A DNA stretch of 64,000 nt, from NCBI GenBank assembly GCA_013396755.1, contig VWZF01002844.1, positions 1,670,607-1,734,606 on the forward strand, written 5' to 3'. Made by a program: the position numbers and the translations under genes. The notes below the pieces were generated by a model. It saw nothing but the letters and a program-made list of their open reading frames with translations, searched no databases and was not told the DNA's origin. The first letter of the stretch is position 1; the number at the start of each line of letters is the position of its first letter. This document shows positions 50,374 to 64,000 of this stretch, one piece after another. The stretch comes from Sclerurus mexicanus (lineage: Eukaryota > Chordata > Aves > Passeriformes > Furnariidae).

Positions 50374-53300
50374 CATGCTCCAAGGCAGCTTTGCAGCATG
50401 AACCAAGGTGTAGAAAGGGGGAGCAGTTGGCAGATGCATTTCAAAAGCACATTTCCAATTTGATCTACAGTGCTAATATAGATAACTCAAAGCCATACTG
50501 ACTCCCATTTTTAGAATGAATTGTCATTTCATTTTGGGACCCTGAAGCACATCTCCATCTGATGTGTTATTTATTCATCACTTAATTAGCAACTAGTTGT
50601 GAAGTAGTACCTTCATCTATATTCTCATTTTTTGGCTGTTTGTGAGAGGCAGTGGCAAACACATGTAAGAATTGCTGTATCAGCTCATGAAAAATGTCTC
50701 TTAGCCCATCATATCTCTGACTGGGGCTAATGTCAAATGTTTAATGAATAGCACAAAAAAGTGATACTTCCTGGAAAAATCTACCAGCCTTTTTAATTTT
50801 CACTTCAGGAACATTGGTGGTTGCAGTTGGTTTCTTAGTGCTTAAACTAAGGGATGTTAAAATAAATTGTTGTGCTTATTCAGCCTATGTGCACTTACAT
50901 AAAGGATGTATCTATATATAGTTCCACATTTTTCCTTGTAGATCGTACTTTATTACAACATATTGTTGCAATGCACATCATCGTTGTTAGTCGTGCTCTT
51001 TAAATCCCCAAAGCTGCCCAGTGTTAAGCATTGACACTGCCATGAAATCTGCCTCCATGCACTCAGGCAGATTTTGGAAGTTGCTTGCTTTCACCAACTG
51101 TTTCCTCTGAATGCCAAAACTCTTCCAGGTGCAAACAGTATAAAGCAGTGTGTGTGTGTGGCTGTGAAGGGGAAAATCAGTAAACTCTCCCATAAATTTC
51201 TGGACTTTTCCAGTCTAGAATTTTCAAAGCAGCAGCTCTTTTGCTTTAGATTGCACCAGTCCTCAAAAATCTTTCTGAATTAATGTTTGAATTAGTGTAT
51301 TTGGAATTCAAGAGAAGAAAATCCAAATGACTTTGGATGTTCAGTCATAGATTAATGGAAACTACTTTTCCTCAGGATCCCTTTGCTTACAATACTGAGT
51401 TCTACAGTACAAGATACAGCAGTGTGTAATCCCTGAGATGAGTTTTTGATGACTTCATCGAACTTTAAAAAAAGAAACCATAATGCATTTTGAAAGAAGG
51501 TAAAATCTGTATTATTTGAAGCAGAATAGGAATTGAGAGCTCCTGTGATGTTCTTTCTAGAACTCATGATTTCTCCCTTTCCAAAAAGATAAAGCTTCAG
51601 AGCTAAATCATTGTGAAACTTGGGACAGAAAATCTAGTAGAACTGAGGATTAAATATTCCATGTCTTGACATGCACAATGTAATTTGCATTTGCATTATA
51701 AAAAAGTGGAAAACAGCATCATTTTCCTGTGGTCAGGTCGTGCTTGAGGTAGGGCACCTGAAGACACATTATTCAGGAGTTGGTGATGACTTCCCTGGTA
51801 TCTCAGATTAGACACAGGCATTATACACACTGACCTAGTCTTAATTTTTCAAGTCGTACTTTCTCATGTTTTTCACCTCAGCACCTTCTTTGCTGCTATC
51901 TATCCTGAAACCAGTATAGAGTTTTCTAGGCAAGTAAATCACTATAGCTTCAGATGTGCTGCAGAGCAGGAGGAGAATGGAAAGTGGGCAGACAAAGGGG
52001 GAAGCTAATCCCTGCTGCAGACTGCTCAGTTTTTTCCCCACTGGGTTCTTTCAAGGTCTTCAAAGACTTTTTTGGCCAAATGACTGGATGATGCAAGAGA
52101 AGCCATGAGTACTTATGTGTTCTCCACCTCTTCTTCTTAACCACAGCCATGAGTTGTCAGACTCCAGTGTGGGTTTCTGCTGTGATCAGATAGACAGATT
52201 CAAGGCGCCTTTTAAGGAACTAGAGCCCTTAGTTTTGCAGGGTATGAAGAACCCCTGTAGAAGCCTTCTAAAAAGTCTGGAGTGTAAGGGAGGAGAACAC
52301 CAACTACTAGACTTACTATGATATGAAGTCTTCCCTTGAGGCCACTTCCAGGTGAAAACCATTAACTGACCTGTGTGGGATCCAGACTGTTTACTTAATG
52401 GCAATTGTTTTTTTTATTATTTACATGTTTGCTTTGGCCTAGAATAAACAATTTAATATTTAAATATTTTCAACAAAACATTTAAAATATTTCTTTGGAG
52501 CAGTCAATATGTTTTTTATCATAATGCTGATTTTTTTTCCAATGTACTGCTAATTTAATATGAAACTATACTGAAACATTTACAGAGATGTTGCAACAAA
52601 ACATTGATTTTCTTCAATGAGTTTTTTTTCTAAATTACATTTTCAAAATCAATGTATTTTGGCAGACAAACTATCATTTTGATGCCACTTTTTAGCAATG
52701 TGAAAACAACTGCAGTACTATTGGAATCTACTCATTGCAGTACTAAGCACTCCTGCCGAAGTAAAAGTGCATGTGTAACAAAAGAGGCGTCTCTATGCCT
52801 GCTGAATCTCTTTAATACAAATGGGAAAATGAAGACTTAAAATAGTTTTTATTCACTTATTACCATGTAGGGTTAATGGCAGAGCTAATTCCAGGAATGC
52901 AGGAGTGTATTGAAGCCTGAGCATTCAGGTTGTTTTTTCACTGTTATTTTAGACAGCACAGATAACACCAGTATTTCAGCATGTGACAACCACACCTTTG
53001 CTTTGTAACTACATTTCATGTCATGCTCTAGCAAATCTCTGCTTGAAATCAATTTATTGCATAGATATAATCGATCATTTATTTATTTATTTGATCATTT
53101 ATTTGTTAGCAGGGGTTTTTTCCCCCCAAAGAGGTTTCCATGGAATAGTTTAGTCCTTCACAATGGGATCCAGTTGACTCAGGTACTTTCAGAGAAGTAA
53201 ACATTCCATACCTGTTAAACATTTCTCTGAGGATTTATAGTTGCAATCAGTTCTGACTGGCTAATCTCAAAAGGTAGCATATGAATATAGCCTATCAGGC

Positions 53301-56300
53301 AGACTTTTATGAAGCATTGTAAAGTAACCTCCACTCAACAAAGGTCCGTTGTTCTTAGAGTATTATTTGCTGTATGAAGTTGGCTGAATGAGTATTATGA
53401 AAAATATGGCTGCACTGTGGACAGGGGTAGAGGCAAAGGGATTGTTAATCCATTTGGCTGATGAAGCCTAGGATGAGAGGTGTAGCATTAGGACTGGTTA
53501 TGCCAGCCAGCAGTATGTATACAGATATAACACACTGCAAGCAGGTTGAACTGAAGCAGAGCCTAAGTGTGTTGTTCCACACCAAGACTGTAAAAGTCAT
53601 TAACTGATGCATGCTTTGACTAGGCTTTTTAATTCCTAGGTAAGACCAAAGTATCACAAAAAACACAGAAAGCCCTAGACTGTCAGGAGAGACTGATTAG
53701 GGGGGCCATACTTGGATAAATCCGTATTCCTCAAGACCCTGCTGTCATACTTCTCGAGCTCAGGAAAGTAGGTCCAGGTGTGTGTAGCGATGGGGAATTT
53801 GTGAAGGCTGGGTCGTTGAGTTAGAGTGATTGCTACTGGAGCAGCAAGTCAGCTTTAGAAATTACTCTAAAAGATTTAGAGACTGAATGTCCTGCTTGAT
53901 GCATAATTTGCCCATTTATTTTCATGATAGAATTATTTAATATGTTTTTTTATACTTTAACTATCACAGAAAGTACATAGTTTATATCCTCAGTAGCATG
54001 TGTACATGTATTAGAGAATTATAGTGAGGAGGAAAGTAAATATTCCAGTTGAAACTGAAAAGCCTTTCTTGAAGCTGCAGTATTTTCAGTGCTGTCCTCC
54101 AGTGAGACTGCTTGTAGTAAGCAATGAGCTGCCTTCTTGCCAGAACCTTCTGAATGGCTGCAGAATTTTTTTTTTCCTCTTTTTGGTGCTGACACATGAC
54201 ATGCATCTCTGTGACCTCTGTCATGCACCCAGTACAGGTGACAAACTTGTTTCTTTGCTGAAATCATCCCATGATCCAACACATGTGCCTGTATCTACAA
54301 TATCTCACTTTTGAAATTAGTGCAGAAAACTGTGAGGTTTTATATCAATTGGAATTTTGTTTTTAAAAGATGCTTTATATCATCTCCTCTACAAAAATGA
54401 GATGGTATTCTACTATGCTACGTTTTGCTAATTCAGTTTAGATTTGATGCACTAGAACAAAGTTATGGATGTAATTAATCACCCCTGTATAAAATGCCCA
54501 GGTTTTGCTCAGGTTATCTTTTTTTTCTCCCCACAAGTGTTGCGTTTTCTTCCTTTGCATGTGAAATAATTTAGTGGGATGGTGGCATCACTTAACCTTT
54601 ATTAGTTATATATGGGTAGAACAATTTGTTTAAATTGACTGGAATGGCAATTGCAAAACACATCTTAGGATCGAGATTTCAAAACCATGCTAGTTTTGGT
54701 ATCATTTCATAGAGGAATACAATAAAATTGGTGGACAAAAATCCCAACTTCAAAAATACCTCTGTAGTGACTACTAAAAGTATATTAACATTAAAAAAAA
54801 ATCTTGTAAGTTTGGGTATATCTTAACCAATACATTGGACTTCCAGTACTCTGTGTGTGTAAGGATAAAAATAAATTTAAAAATATTCATTTAATAGTGC
54901 ACAGAAAAGCTTGTAATTATTTATAACTTGTTGATTGCTTAATATAACATTAGTCATCTGAATTTTCATTTTATTTTCCTTTAAGATACCTCATAATTTT
55001 AGAAATAAACAAAAGCAGACTTTGAATCTTTTACATAAATGTGTCCTGGCCTGTTGTAATTTAATTTCTCAAAATGTCATTTTGCTTTTTGTACGAATCA
55101 TGTTTCTGCTTGAACAATTCATACGCATTTTTGTAGTGTCTGAACTGCTTCTCCTTGTAAGGTAGGCATTTGCCTCCAAGGTACAGTGCTGTGTTGCACT
55201 CAGTCTTCTGCAAATCCAGTTGATGTTTTAGAAAGGTAAAATCATGGATAATTCTGTGTTCTCATAGAGGAGTAAGATGAGCTAACACTAAATAGTGTAT
55301 TAGTTCACTCGACACTGGGTTTTATTCCTGTGCATTAAAAAAATGTTTTAAAGAGTATCCTTTTTTCAGACCTGTAGTGCTAGCAAAAATAACTCCTGTT
55401 TCCATTCCCACCTTCAACATTTTTTTTTCCTAGTACCTACTTGGATAAGATTATAGGATTAAAAAACATGTTTATTTTGAATTGTATTTTCTTTTACTAG
55501 AGTTGCTGAGTATTTCTTAGTAATAAATTGGATGAAGGTGAGCAAAATGTTGAGAAATACTACTAAAAGAATTTGTGTCTTTTTTTCCATGCAATTTCAT
55601 TATTATATTTAAAGTTTTCAAAACCAGCTGTAGACCTGTGCTTACTGCGATGTTACAGTTAAAAATCTAAGGTACACTTTTTCATTGTTTTTACTGCAGG
55701 GTCTGATAAAAGCAGTAGCAATTCTAACCTTCTCCCTTCTAGCAGTTATTTTAAATGATCTCTTACACTTGGAGAGCTCATCATAAATTTCTAATGTTCG
55801 TGCCAATGAAGTTTGTTACAAGTTCTTGTGCTGCAGTGACAGATAATGCATTTCTTAATGCAGCAGAATGGCCCCTGGAGGAAAAACCCGCTGAATAAGC
55901 TGTAAGTGACTTCCAAATTCCCAGAGCAAACCAAAGAGTCTCTGGAGATTCTGAGTAGGTTTTTTGATATGTTAATTAAAAACAATTTCTCTAATGTAGA
56001 GAACCTACCTTGATTATAGTTACAAATTTCTAATCCCTTCTTTGTCATCTGTTAGAAGCGTGGATGATTTCTGACAAGAATTATTCGTTTTGGCTTAAAT
56101 GTTTTTATCATGTTCTTGAGTGGAAATATGAGCAAATGCAGCTTCATCTTCTGGGAATAGAAGCTATTTTAAAAGATAAAGATGTCTTGCTATTTTTATT
56201 ATTTTCTCTATCATGAAGAAGCAGAGAAATGAAGAGTCAGGGATAAAAAATATTCTTCCTTCAATGCTAAATCTACTGCTCCATCAGGAATCAGATAGAC

Positions 56301-59300
56301 CTTGAAATACTTACTGTCACCTCAGAGCAACTAGATTTAATCAAATTGAGTTTACTTAACTCTCACAGTTAATGCATTTGGGAAAGCTCAGAAGGAGTGG
56401 ATTTGCTGTGGTGGTGTGAGCAGCACAGGTGAAGTGAGGCGATGAGGGGCTGCTCCCTTCTGGGAGCCTTCCCCAAGGACGCACCATCGGAAGACCAGTG
56501 CTGCTCACCCCAGGCGATGGAATGCTGCAGCAGCTGTGGTCTTTTAATTCTTTTTCCCTCTTGCTGAGAGCACCGACCTCTGTACCCACTTCAAAGAGAG
56601 ATTGCCAACTGCAAAGGGAAGGAAAAAATAGAAGAAAACATCGCGTATGCTCTGGGTCAGCGTTGGCAGTGTTCTCTGCTCTGCTCAGCCTCTGAAGGAG
56701 CTCAGCCCTGAGGCTCACAGTTTGTAATCTGGCTGCAGGAGCTTCCTTTCGGTTCGTCTACTCAAAACCACCTTGGAAGTGACAGCATCCTGGCCATTCC
56801 AGTCAGGCTTTCTCCGCAGTCCTTTCTACTTGGTTTATAGTGGCATTATGGCAAAGTAATGCAGAAAGGACAGAGAACAAGGGGGAAGCCTTGGCAGGGT
56901 TGTTCAAACTGGCAGTGATGTTTCAAGGCCTAGTTTCAGCATCGCTGTGAGGCATGCTCTGGTCAGCAGCATTACGGGCACTCCTGATGTGAAATGCTTT
57001 CTTAAATAAAAGTGAATTAAGGTGCCTTGTGAACTTGGTGTTGTAATGGGGAAGAAATGCTTTTTAAAGTATTTTTAGAGGGAAAGTTTTGGAAGATACA
57101 GTTTCAAGATTTATGGTCCGTTTTAAAATACAATTTGATAAATGACCTGGTACTTTAAGAGTAAAATATGTTATGAGTAAAGCCTTACTTTTCCCTTACA
57201 TTGTTCTCATACTTGGCTAGTTCCAGTACAACATCATGCTTATGTGCAGTATTAACCACACTTTGCTTTATGCCACATAACCTTTTTTGCATTTTAAATT
57301 TTAAAATGAGAACGAACATTCTGTGGGAAGATCAGGAAAGAAAGCAGAAATAATTGCTAATAATAAGGTAGAAATTGTTTACATCACAATGAAGGAGCAG
57401 CAAATTGGCTTAAGGTTTAAGTGGCATCAGATCAAACACAAGAATAATTTCTCTGACCACCTGATGCACTCTAAATTAACACCCTAATCCTGACATAATC
57501 TCTGGTTATAGTGCACAGGTTCAGTGCAAAAGATTCAGAGAAATCCAGGATAATTAGAGGAAACACAACATACAAATACCAATGAATAATCTATGTGGTG
57601 ATGGTTTAGAACAGCTGTGAGGGAGAGGTGGTCAGTTGTATTTCTTAGGCTGTGGAGGAGATTTACAATTAACGAGTGGAAATTCCATTTTTAAACTGCG
57701 TACCAATATTTTTAGGAAGAAGCAATTTTAAATAATTAAGTGTCAGGATTAGCAGGATCGGTATCTTGCCATCTCCAAGATATGTGCATAAACAAAGAAA
57801 ACAATCTCCGTTCATCAGTATTTTCCATAATTTGTTTTTTGTTCTCAGCCCTGATGAGATAGTCTGCCTCATCCTCTTGTACACTTTTGTTTGGTTTCAG
57901 CTGTTTTGTGTGTGTGGATTGCAGTTGAAGCAGAGTGTGGTCTGCTCTTCTGGGTGGCTTTGGCTCCAAGGTTGAGGCATAAGTAAATTTCTCCCATTTA
58001 TTCAAATTGGGGGTGAAATCTAATGAGTGGCAGCAGACACCTTAAAAAAACAAACCTACGGGAGGGATCTGAAGCTTTAGGGTGGTCAGTTCAGGATTCT
58101 GTCTGAATGTCAAGAGACTGGAGGGCCCAAGTCAGCAGAACCTCTGGGAGAGATGGCTTGCACAGTGTTTTTGTAGATGTATGTCAGTACCAGTCTATGG
58201 GGAAACTGGATAGCATTCAGATCTTTTAGCTTTCTAAACTCACTTTTTAAATTTTAGTAATATATTTTAATAACATAGTTTTGGATGTACATACCTCATT
58301 TGAGTAAAACGTATTTCTTCAGTACCATTGTGATCCTTAGCACTGCCAAATGATTGAGAATGTAGAAGTGTTAGACCTTTGATATTTGCCTTTGAGGAAA
58401 TGATTGAACACTGTCTTCAATACTTTTTTGAATCAAGGTCTGAGTCATACTGGTGACATGATCTTAACCTCCAAGAATCAGTGTGGAACTGGGGCAATGC
58501 AAAAGCTCTATTCCCTGTTAAATGAGACAGCTGGTGCTGGAGCAGAGAGATGGATGTGGTCATTGGCAGAAGGACAGCTCAGTACTGAGCAGGAAGGTGG
58601 CAGTGCTCTGTTTTACGGTCAGATGCCAGATGTGGAGTCTAACAATGTCTATTGCATCTTGAAACTTATTACGAAGCAGAATAGTATTAATGCTTCTCAG
58701 ATATAAACCCAATTTGTAAGGCGTTTTGTTGTTTTCTGAGTTTTGAGTAGGGAGAATTCACTCTTTTAAGGTTTATTACCTGACTAGGGCTAAAAACCTT
58801 GAAGAAGCATAGTGTTTCTTTAATTTATATGACTTCAAAACCAGAGTTCGTTTCCTGTACCTTTCTTTTTTCTGCTGAGCTCCTCTGTAAAGGTATGTAC
58901 ATCTGAACAGAAGTTCTCTAGTGCAGAAGACTATATGCCCATGAGCATATAAATGGTGCAAGAAATCGGAGGGAGGTAGTGAGGTCTTAAAAGCAGAATT
59001 GCAGGGGTGAACTTGGAATGGTTCATCGTACATCAAAAAAGAAAGAAAAAATAGCCCAGGAATTTGATAGGTTATAGTTTCCACTGAATTTTTAGTGAAG
59101 CAGACATTCGTTTTCATTCTTCTCTCATGAGGTTGGTCCTTTAAAAAATCTTTGTGCAGGGCCCTTCGAAGTCTTTCTTGAAATGAATTTGGAGTACTGT
59201 GAGCAAATTGTAAGTGATTGAAAGAAGCACATTACATTACAGACGCTGTAAAATAAATAGCTAAGTTTCTTCAGTCTTCCATTAGCCTTTTGTATGTAAT

Positions 59301-60927
59301 GCAAAGTTCTTTTTTCACTTCTGATAGAGTGTGGAATGATTTGATTATAGAAGTGGATAGTCCTTAATGTCATAGGTGTTTTACTTACCAACTATGTGCC
59401 CAGAGCTGTCAGGTTATTTCTAGCTGTATGTCTACAATAAACATCTGAAAATGTTGGAAGAAGGAAAGAGTCCAAATTATCTGAAAGATGCTGTGATTGA
59501 TTATTCTTCTCCCAGTTATACCTCTCTGTCCAGACAGCTCTAAACCTTAGTCATTTTATTTAAATATTCAGACACTTTATAGAGAACATCAAGACAGGTC
59601 CCATTGAAATGCCTTGACCCATATATTATTGAGAAAAAACAATAAATATTTCTCCCACGGTTTTAGTATTTTATAGGGAGTTGTAAGATTTACATAGTGT
59701 TCATCAAGAGTATAGACAGCATAATTTAGTGTTATTAATACCTGAAGCCTGCCTACAACATGGCATACTTTGCTTTGAAGGCATATTTTGATATTATTGA
59801 GAATTTTATTTGGGTATTTGCAATAGGCTCCCTTTTTTTCAGTCAACAAAGCCAGATCAAGGACCAATAAATGCCTGTTATGCATAGTTAAGAATCAGTG
59901 TTTAGCCTTCAGTGTTTGTCCACTCAGTGAACTGCTAGTCATTTAATTAACTGTGTGTTTATTGAACAGATTTGAAATGATACAGTATGCAATGAAAGTG
60001 GATTGTAGTCCTACTGTATTTGTTTATCACCAAAATCAGTCATTTCAAGGTATTTGGTTAACAGCTAAAGCATAATTAAACTGAATCAGGGTTGCAAGAT
60101 ATGTTTAGGAAAAAATTTGACTTTATAATGAAAATCTTGAGAGAGAACAAATTGACGTGGGTTGTTTGCATCTTTGAGTTCGTAGCCCATTTTACCAGGA
60201 CTGCTTCAAACCACTTATTTCATGTGCATCCCCATTTCTTTGAAAAATAAGGGATGGAATGAAAAAAGCTGCTGGAAATTTGATAAAGATTGTGCTTGGT
60301 GTTTGCAGAGGTTTCAGTCGATATGGAAAGCTGCTGCCAAACCACTTCGCAGCCTGATAGATCTTAGTGTATTTAATGAAGTTAATTGATTGTATTTGGG
60401 ACAAATTGTTTGATTTGGAGAAGGTAGAAAAATCTATCTTAAACTTTGTGATGTTCTACATGATAAGTTGATCAACTGCTGAAAGTGTTGTCTCAGTGAT
60501 TGGAGTACGGGACAAAGGCTACTTTTGCAGTTTAAGGATGGGAATTTGAACATTGACCTCCATTAGTGATGCTCCAGTTTTAAAGTCAAATGAACTTTCT
60601 TTACTTTTTCGGATGTCATCAGTGCTACTGCACGCTTTTGAGGGATAGGTCACAAATACCACTTCAGATTTTCACTTGCCAAGGTGAACAAACCCACTTC
60701 AGCAGACATCAACCTGAATTATTCATGCTTACAACTATGAAACACTGATGTTCTGTAACACAGATACTTTGAGGAGAAGCTGCTGATAAAAAAACACATA
60801 AATCAGGATTTAGTACACAAGTATACTGACAATGCAAAAGAAATTGTTTACTTTGGTGATAGTGAATATTTTAGGTAAAGAAACTGATGCCTAAATTCCT
60901 GTAAAAGACTCTCAAAACATTAGTGGG
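50374..60927. other. presumed GABRB3 intron, no recognised features
   Basis: About 10.5 kb of AT-rich sequence with no exon or clear interspersed repeat. Minor simple sequence includes TG dinucleotides at about 51150-51162 and 'atcatttattt' repeats at about 53071-53107. A mildly GC-richer patch at 56390-56720 is not CpG-rich enough for an island. Confidence 0.5.

Positions 60928-61024
<97 letters not shown>
60928..61024. repeat. (GATA)n microsatellite
   Basis: About 24 uninterrupted GATA units. The minus-strand open frame at 60871-61086, which reads as a periodic S-I-Y-L repeat, is only this array translated. An array this long and pure is expected to vary in length between individuals. Confidence 0.98.
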
Positions 61025-61230
61025 AATAGCCCTTTATTGAAAGCTTCCAGGTGCACACCAAAGGTATGCATAAGCACGTCAGCCAAACGTTACAGTTTTT
61101 CTAACGTTCAGTCATTAACAAATGTGATATCTATAGCCAACCCATGGTACCAGTTTCCCCTGGTGCCCACCCTCAAAACTCCTCAGAACTTCCCCTTGGA
61201 GCCCCCTCAAGGGCTCTGAGCTTACTCTCT
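61025..61230 (-). mobile_element. candidate LTR or retroposon 3' segment
   Basis: Read on the minus strand, the segment ends 'ggaagctttcaataaaggg' then 'ctatttt', running directly into the (TATC)n array. That gives a canonical AATAAA polyadenylation signal 9-15 bases before the repeat. Upstream on the minus strand are 'gggctccaaggggaagttct' and 'gcaccaggggaaactggtac', moderately GC-rich sequence unlike the neighbouring AT-rich DNA. This resembles the U3/R part of an LTR or another retroposed 3' end, but the family and the 5' boundary are not established. Confidence 0.35.
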
Positions 61231-64000
61231 TTTTTTGACTACAAGCTATCCTTCTTGTCTCATATGGAGTTCTTGCAGGTGTTCTTCAAAACAATGTGTC
61301 CTTGGTAAATGTGTGTGAAAGTGCTCAGTGACTTCTAAATACCATCTAAAATGTGAGAAACTTAGGAAAACTCATTTAATTTATATAACCCTATAAAAAT
61401 CTACAAAATACACATTAAAATCCTCAGGAATCAGAACAAAAAGAATATCACTGAGTACAGAGTTCAAGAACAGTTAATGCAGATAAAAATACTATTTTTA
61501 TCTTTATGATTTCCTTCATAATAATACCTGCCACAAGTCATTATTTTAAAAAAATTGTAATTGAATTAAATGTGGCAAATATTTAACCTTGGTCTTAAGT
61601 ACAGAGCTCCTTCTGCCATCCATTATCCTACTCAGATGCATAGTAGGCTTTTATTGAATGGCTGCATGGAAATAATGCTTTGAGTTACCCTGCTTATGTC
61701 AGGTTGGAATTTTGGTTGGTTAAGATGAAAATGTCTTCCTTGCCTACTTTGCCTTTGTAATAGGTTATGTAAAATAAAGATTGAGTACTTTGAGTTGTAC
61801 AGGTGATTCAATAATGTTTGTACTCCTTTTAGTAATGTTGGGATATGGTACCACCATTTGTATCCTTATGAAATGTAATTAAGTATTGAATGTTTGCCTT
61901 CAAAAATGTTCAGCTTGAGCTGCTTTTTTTCAAGCAATGGGGCAGTGGACCAGGAAGTGGAGCCCTACTCAGTTCTCCTGATGCATCACATCCCACAATA
62001 TTTTCTTCCTGAAATGCTTAATTTTGTTTAAATCTTTATTTAACAGGTCTTATTTATTTTGCTGCAAACTGCAGCTGAGAGGCCTCAAACCACCTATCTA
62101 TGTACTTAAAAATATATTTAAGTGCCTAGCCCTGTTTGGTTTAGGAAGATGTTGGCTGAAGTGATACACTTGCTGAAATGGAGTAATTATTGTGTTCTTG
62201 GCTGTCAATATTATGTGCAAATCAGTAGTAGAAATTTCAAAACCCTTCTAAATTTTATGCAATTATGAAAAGATCCAGTAGTTTCATCCACAGCTGAAAT
62301 ACAGCTACCTAGCTCCATAGGATGTTGTTTCTCATTTTGCACTTGTAGTAGCTTTTGGCTTAGAGGACCCCCAAATGAGCATTTCAGTGGTAGTATACAC
62401 AGAGAAGATAAATTTCAAGAGAAATCACCTCTATTTCTGCTGCAGTGAACAAGAACTGTGTTTAAAAAATGGTCATAGAACCCCTTGCCCATTTCTTCAT
62501 CTTTATCTTCTTTGCCACCTTTGCCTTCTTTTATCATCCACACGCATTCACTGGAATATTTCTCTGACATTTCTGGAGTGCAGTTTTTCTGCGTTTTTGT
62601 TTCTTCAGTTCCCTCCTTAATAGTAAAGTGCCAGAGTATTTTTCTGCTAGAAATTTTCAGACTTCACTGTTCTGAACAAGACCATGATAGGACAGTGTTA
62701 ATGACCCTTTTCTGGAAATGCCCCACAACCAAAAAAATAATTGGGAGGCAAATAGCTTGTGCTGCATTTGCAGTCATCCACTTCAGTATGGTGAACTTCC
62801 TCAAGTCACCCAAACCAAAACTGATTGGAGCAGTCTCTATCCCTCCATGAAGTTTAATCTGAGTGGGACTGGTGCTTTTAAGGTTATATCAAAACATGCA
62901 GTGCCTGAGCTTATCAATGGTGCCAATTCTCCTCCTACAGATGATGTGTTTTCAGGACTTGGCTAGATCTGCTGTGCCATGATGCCATCCTGCTGTTGTG
63001 CCATGGGCACAAGAGCACAAGTAGGATGTTTCAACTCTGTTTTCATTTGTGTGGTGTATTTGCTGGATTTACTCAATCCTCCCGTGTGGCCCCTACTGTG
63101 CAAGAAAATCTGTCATATCTAAACAATTTCTCTCTTGCAGTCCATCAGATTACTTTTGGAAGAAGACCTGCTCCAACAAAGCTGATAATTTCAGTGTATA
63201 AGAATGCAGTACTTTGCATATAGATACTAAAATGACCTAAATAAAGCAGATCTTTATTTGCCAGATTTTATTTGTCAGCTTTCAGTAATTGTCCACCTGG
63301 ATATTAAGGACACTGCCCTGGCACACAATCAGGAGATGAATCTGGGATCATTTTAGTCCTGAAGCTGATCAAGAGATGACTACCCAAAATATATCAAAAG
63401 AGCTTGCATTGTGTGCGAGACCCTTTATTCTGAAAATGACAGTGGGTTTTTGTCCATTGGCATGCCCATACCAGATGCATTTTACCTGTTATCTAAAATA
63501 ACTCTCAGATGCTGGTTGTTCCATCCCACAGCAAAAAAAAAAATCAGAAGTGAGGTTCCTGAGATTTTGCATAAGGCACTGTTTACTGCACTGCACTGTT
63601 TACCTGAGCAGGCATTGCTTATATTTATGCTCCTGCTGTGTGCGCCTTCTGCAAGCACAGAAGCAATTTAAATTTTGCCCATAAAAATGCTCTGGGCATA
63701 AGAACATTAAGCTTGCAAACTGAAAGTCTCACCTTTTACATAATGATTAGTAATACAGTAGGAAAAACGATGTCCACCAGTTTTCAGTGAACCTTAATTT
63801 TAGAGTCTGCCTCTGCCCTTCTAATGCTACTATTTAGTTACTTACTCCTGATTCTCATAGTGGGTGGAATTGTAACTCCATCTCATCCTGCCGTTGCAAG
63901 GGATGGCGTATAGTAATTGTTACGGTACTTTCCCATTCTCTGTGCCTATGCTTAGAAATCTGTAATTGCTTTATTTAAACGTAGCCAGTATTTCACCCCT
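61231..64000. other. presumed GABRB3 intron, no recognised features
   Basis: About 2.8 kb of AT-rich sequence. Overlapping open frames at 62375-62966 (+) reach 121 codons but show neither domain resemblance nor matched splice sites. Confidence 0.5.

Noticed and set aside
56390..56720. GC-richer patch with a 120-codon minus-strand frame
   Set aside because: CpG content is modest and no splice or promoter context is visible, so it was not called an island or gene.
62375..62966. Overlapping + frames up to 121 codons near the right end
   Set aside because: They do not resemble the next GABRB3 exons or any family I know and lack exon boundaries. Treated as chance.
1..64000. CRISPR arrays, operons, tRNA/rRNA genes or a novel multi-gene system
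   Set aside because: The window is vertebrate nuclear DNA. No regularly spaced repeats with unique spacers, no tRNA cloverleaf, no rRNA and no gene cluster were seen.

Overview
This is a vertebrate nuclear window, most likely from a bird. The younger interspersed repeats are CR1 LINE fragments of avian type: a terminal segment close to 'ggttggaagggacctt' read in antisense, and short 'attctatg'-type tails. There are also much older, diverged CR1 and MIR-like SINE remnants of the sort shared among amniotes, two candidate retroviral LTR remnants, and long AT-rich intergenic and intronic DNA broken by a few sharp CpG-rich islands. There are no prokaryotic-style genes. Almost all short open frames are chance or lie inside repeats.

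The one coding feature identified with confidence is a 92-bp internal exon on the + strand at 36528-36619. It encodes the start of the mature extracellular domain of a GABA-A receptor beta subunit and fits GABRB3 best. It sits in a 207-bp GC-rich block delimited by single undetermined bases at 36474 and 36682, so its placement and orientation need independent support. About 3 kb upstream is a 913-bp assembly gap (32807-33719) with CpG-rich shoulders on both sides. This is the natural place for the missing GABRB3 promoter and signal-peptide exon. If the exon is correctly placed, 33.9-36.5 kb is an early intron, 36.6-64 kb is the next intron, and everything left of about 32.5 kb is 5' intergenic DNA. 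In other vertebrates that DNA separates GABRB3 from the divergently transcribed GABRA5.

Layout: 0-1 kb, plain sequence with two CR1 tails. 1.1-1.43 kb, an isolated CpG-rich island. 2.3-3.3 kb, a CR1 inserted into another CR1. 8.8-9.3 kb, ancient tRNA-derived/MIR-like SINEs. 10.2-11.2 and 13.8-14.6 kb, two CR1 copies on +. 16.0-16.35 kb, an old CR1 scrap next to a possible minus-strand exon. 19.4-20.25 kb, an ancient CR1 on minus. 21.8-22.4 kb, a younger CR1 on minus. 23.7-24.0 kb, an LTR-like segment. 26.44 kb, a possible 48-bp exon. 32.5-33.95 kb, the CpG-rich region with the gap. 36.5 kb, the GABRB3 exon. 39.8-40.5 kb, an ancient CR1. 50.2 kb, a CR1 tail. 60.9-61.2 kb, a (GATA)n microsatellite abutting an LTR-like tail.

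I see no new multi-gene system. The items most worth checking are the N-bounded exon, the gap, the two exon-like segments with good splice signals, and the left-hand CpG island. All repeat and family calls were made by eye from remembered consensus features, without alignment.
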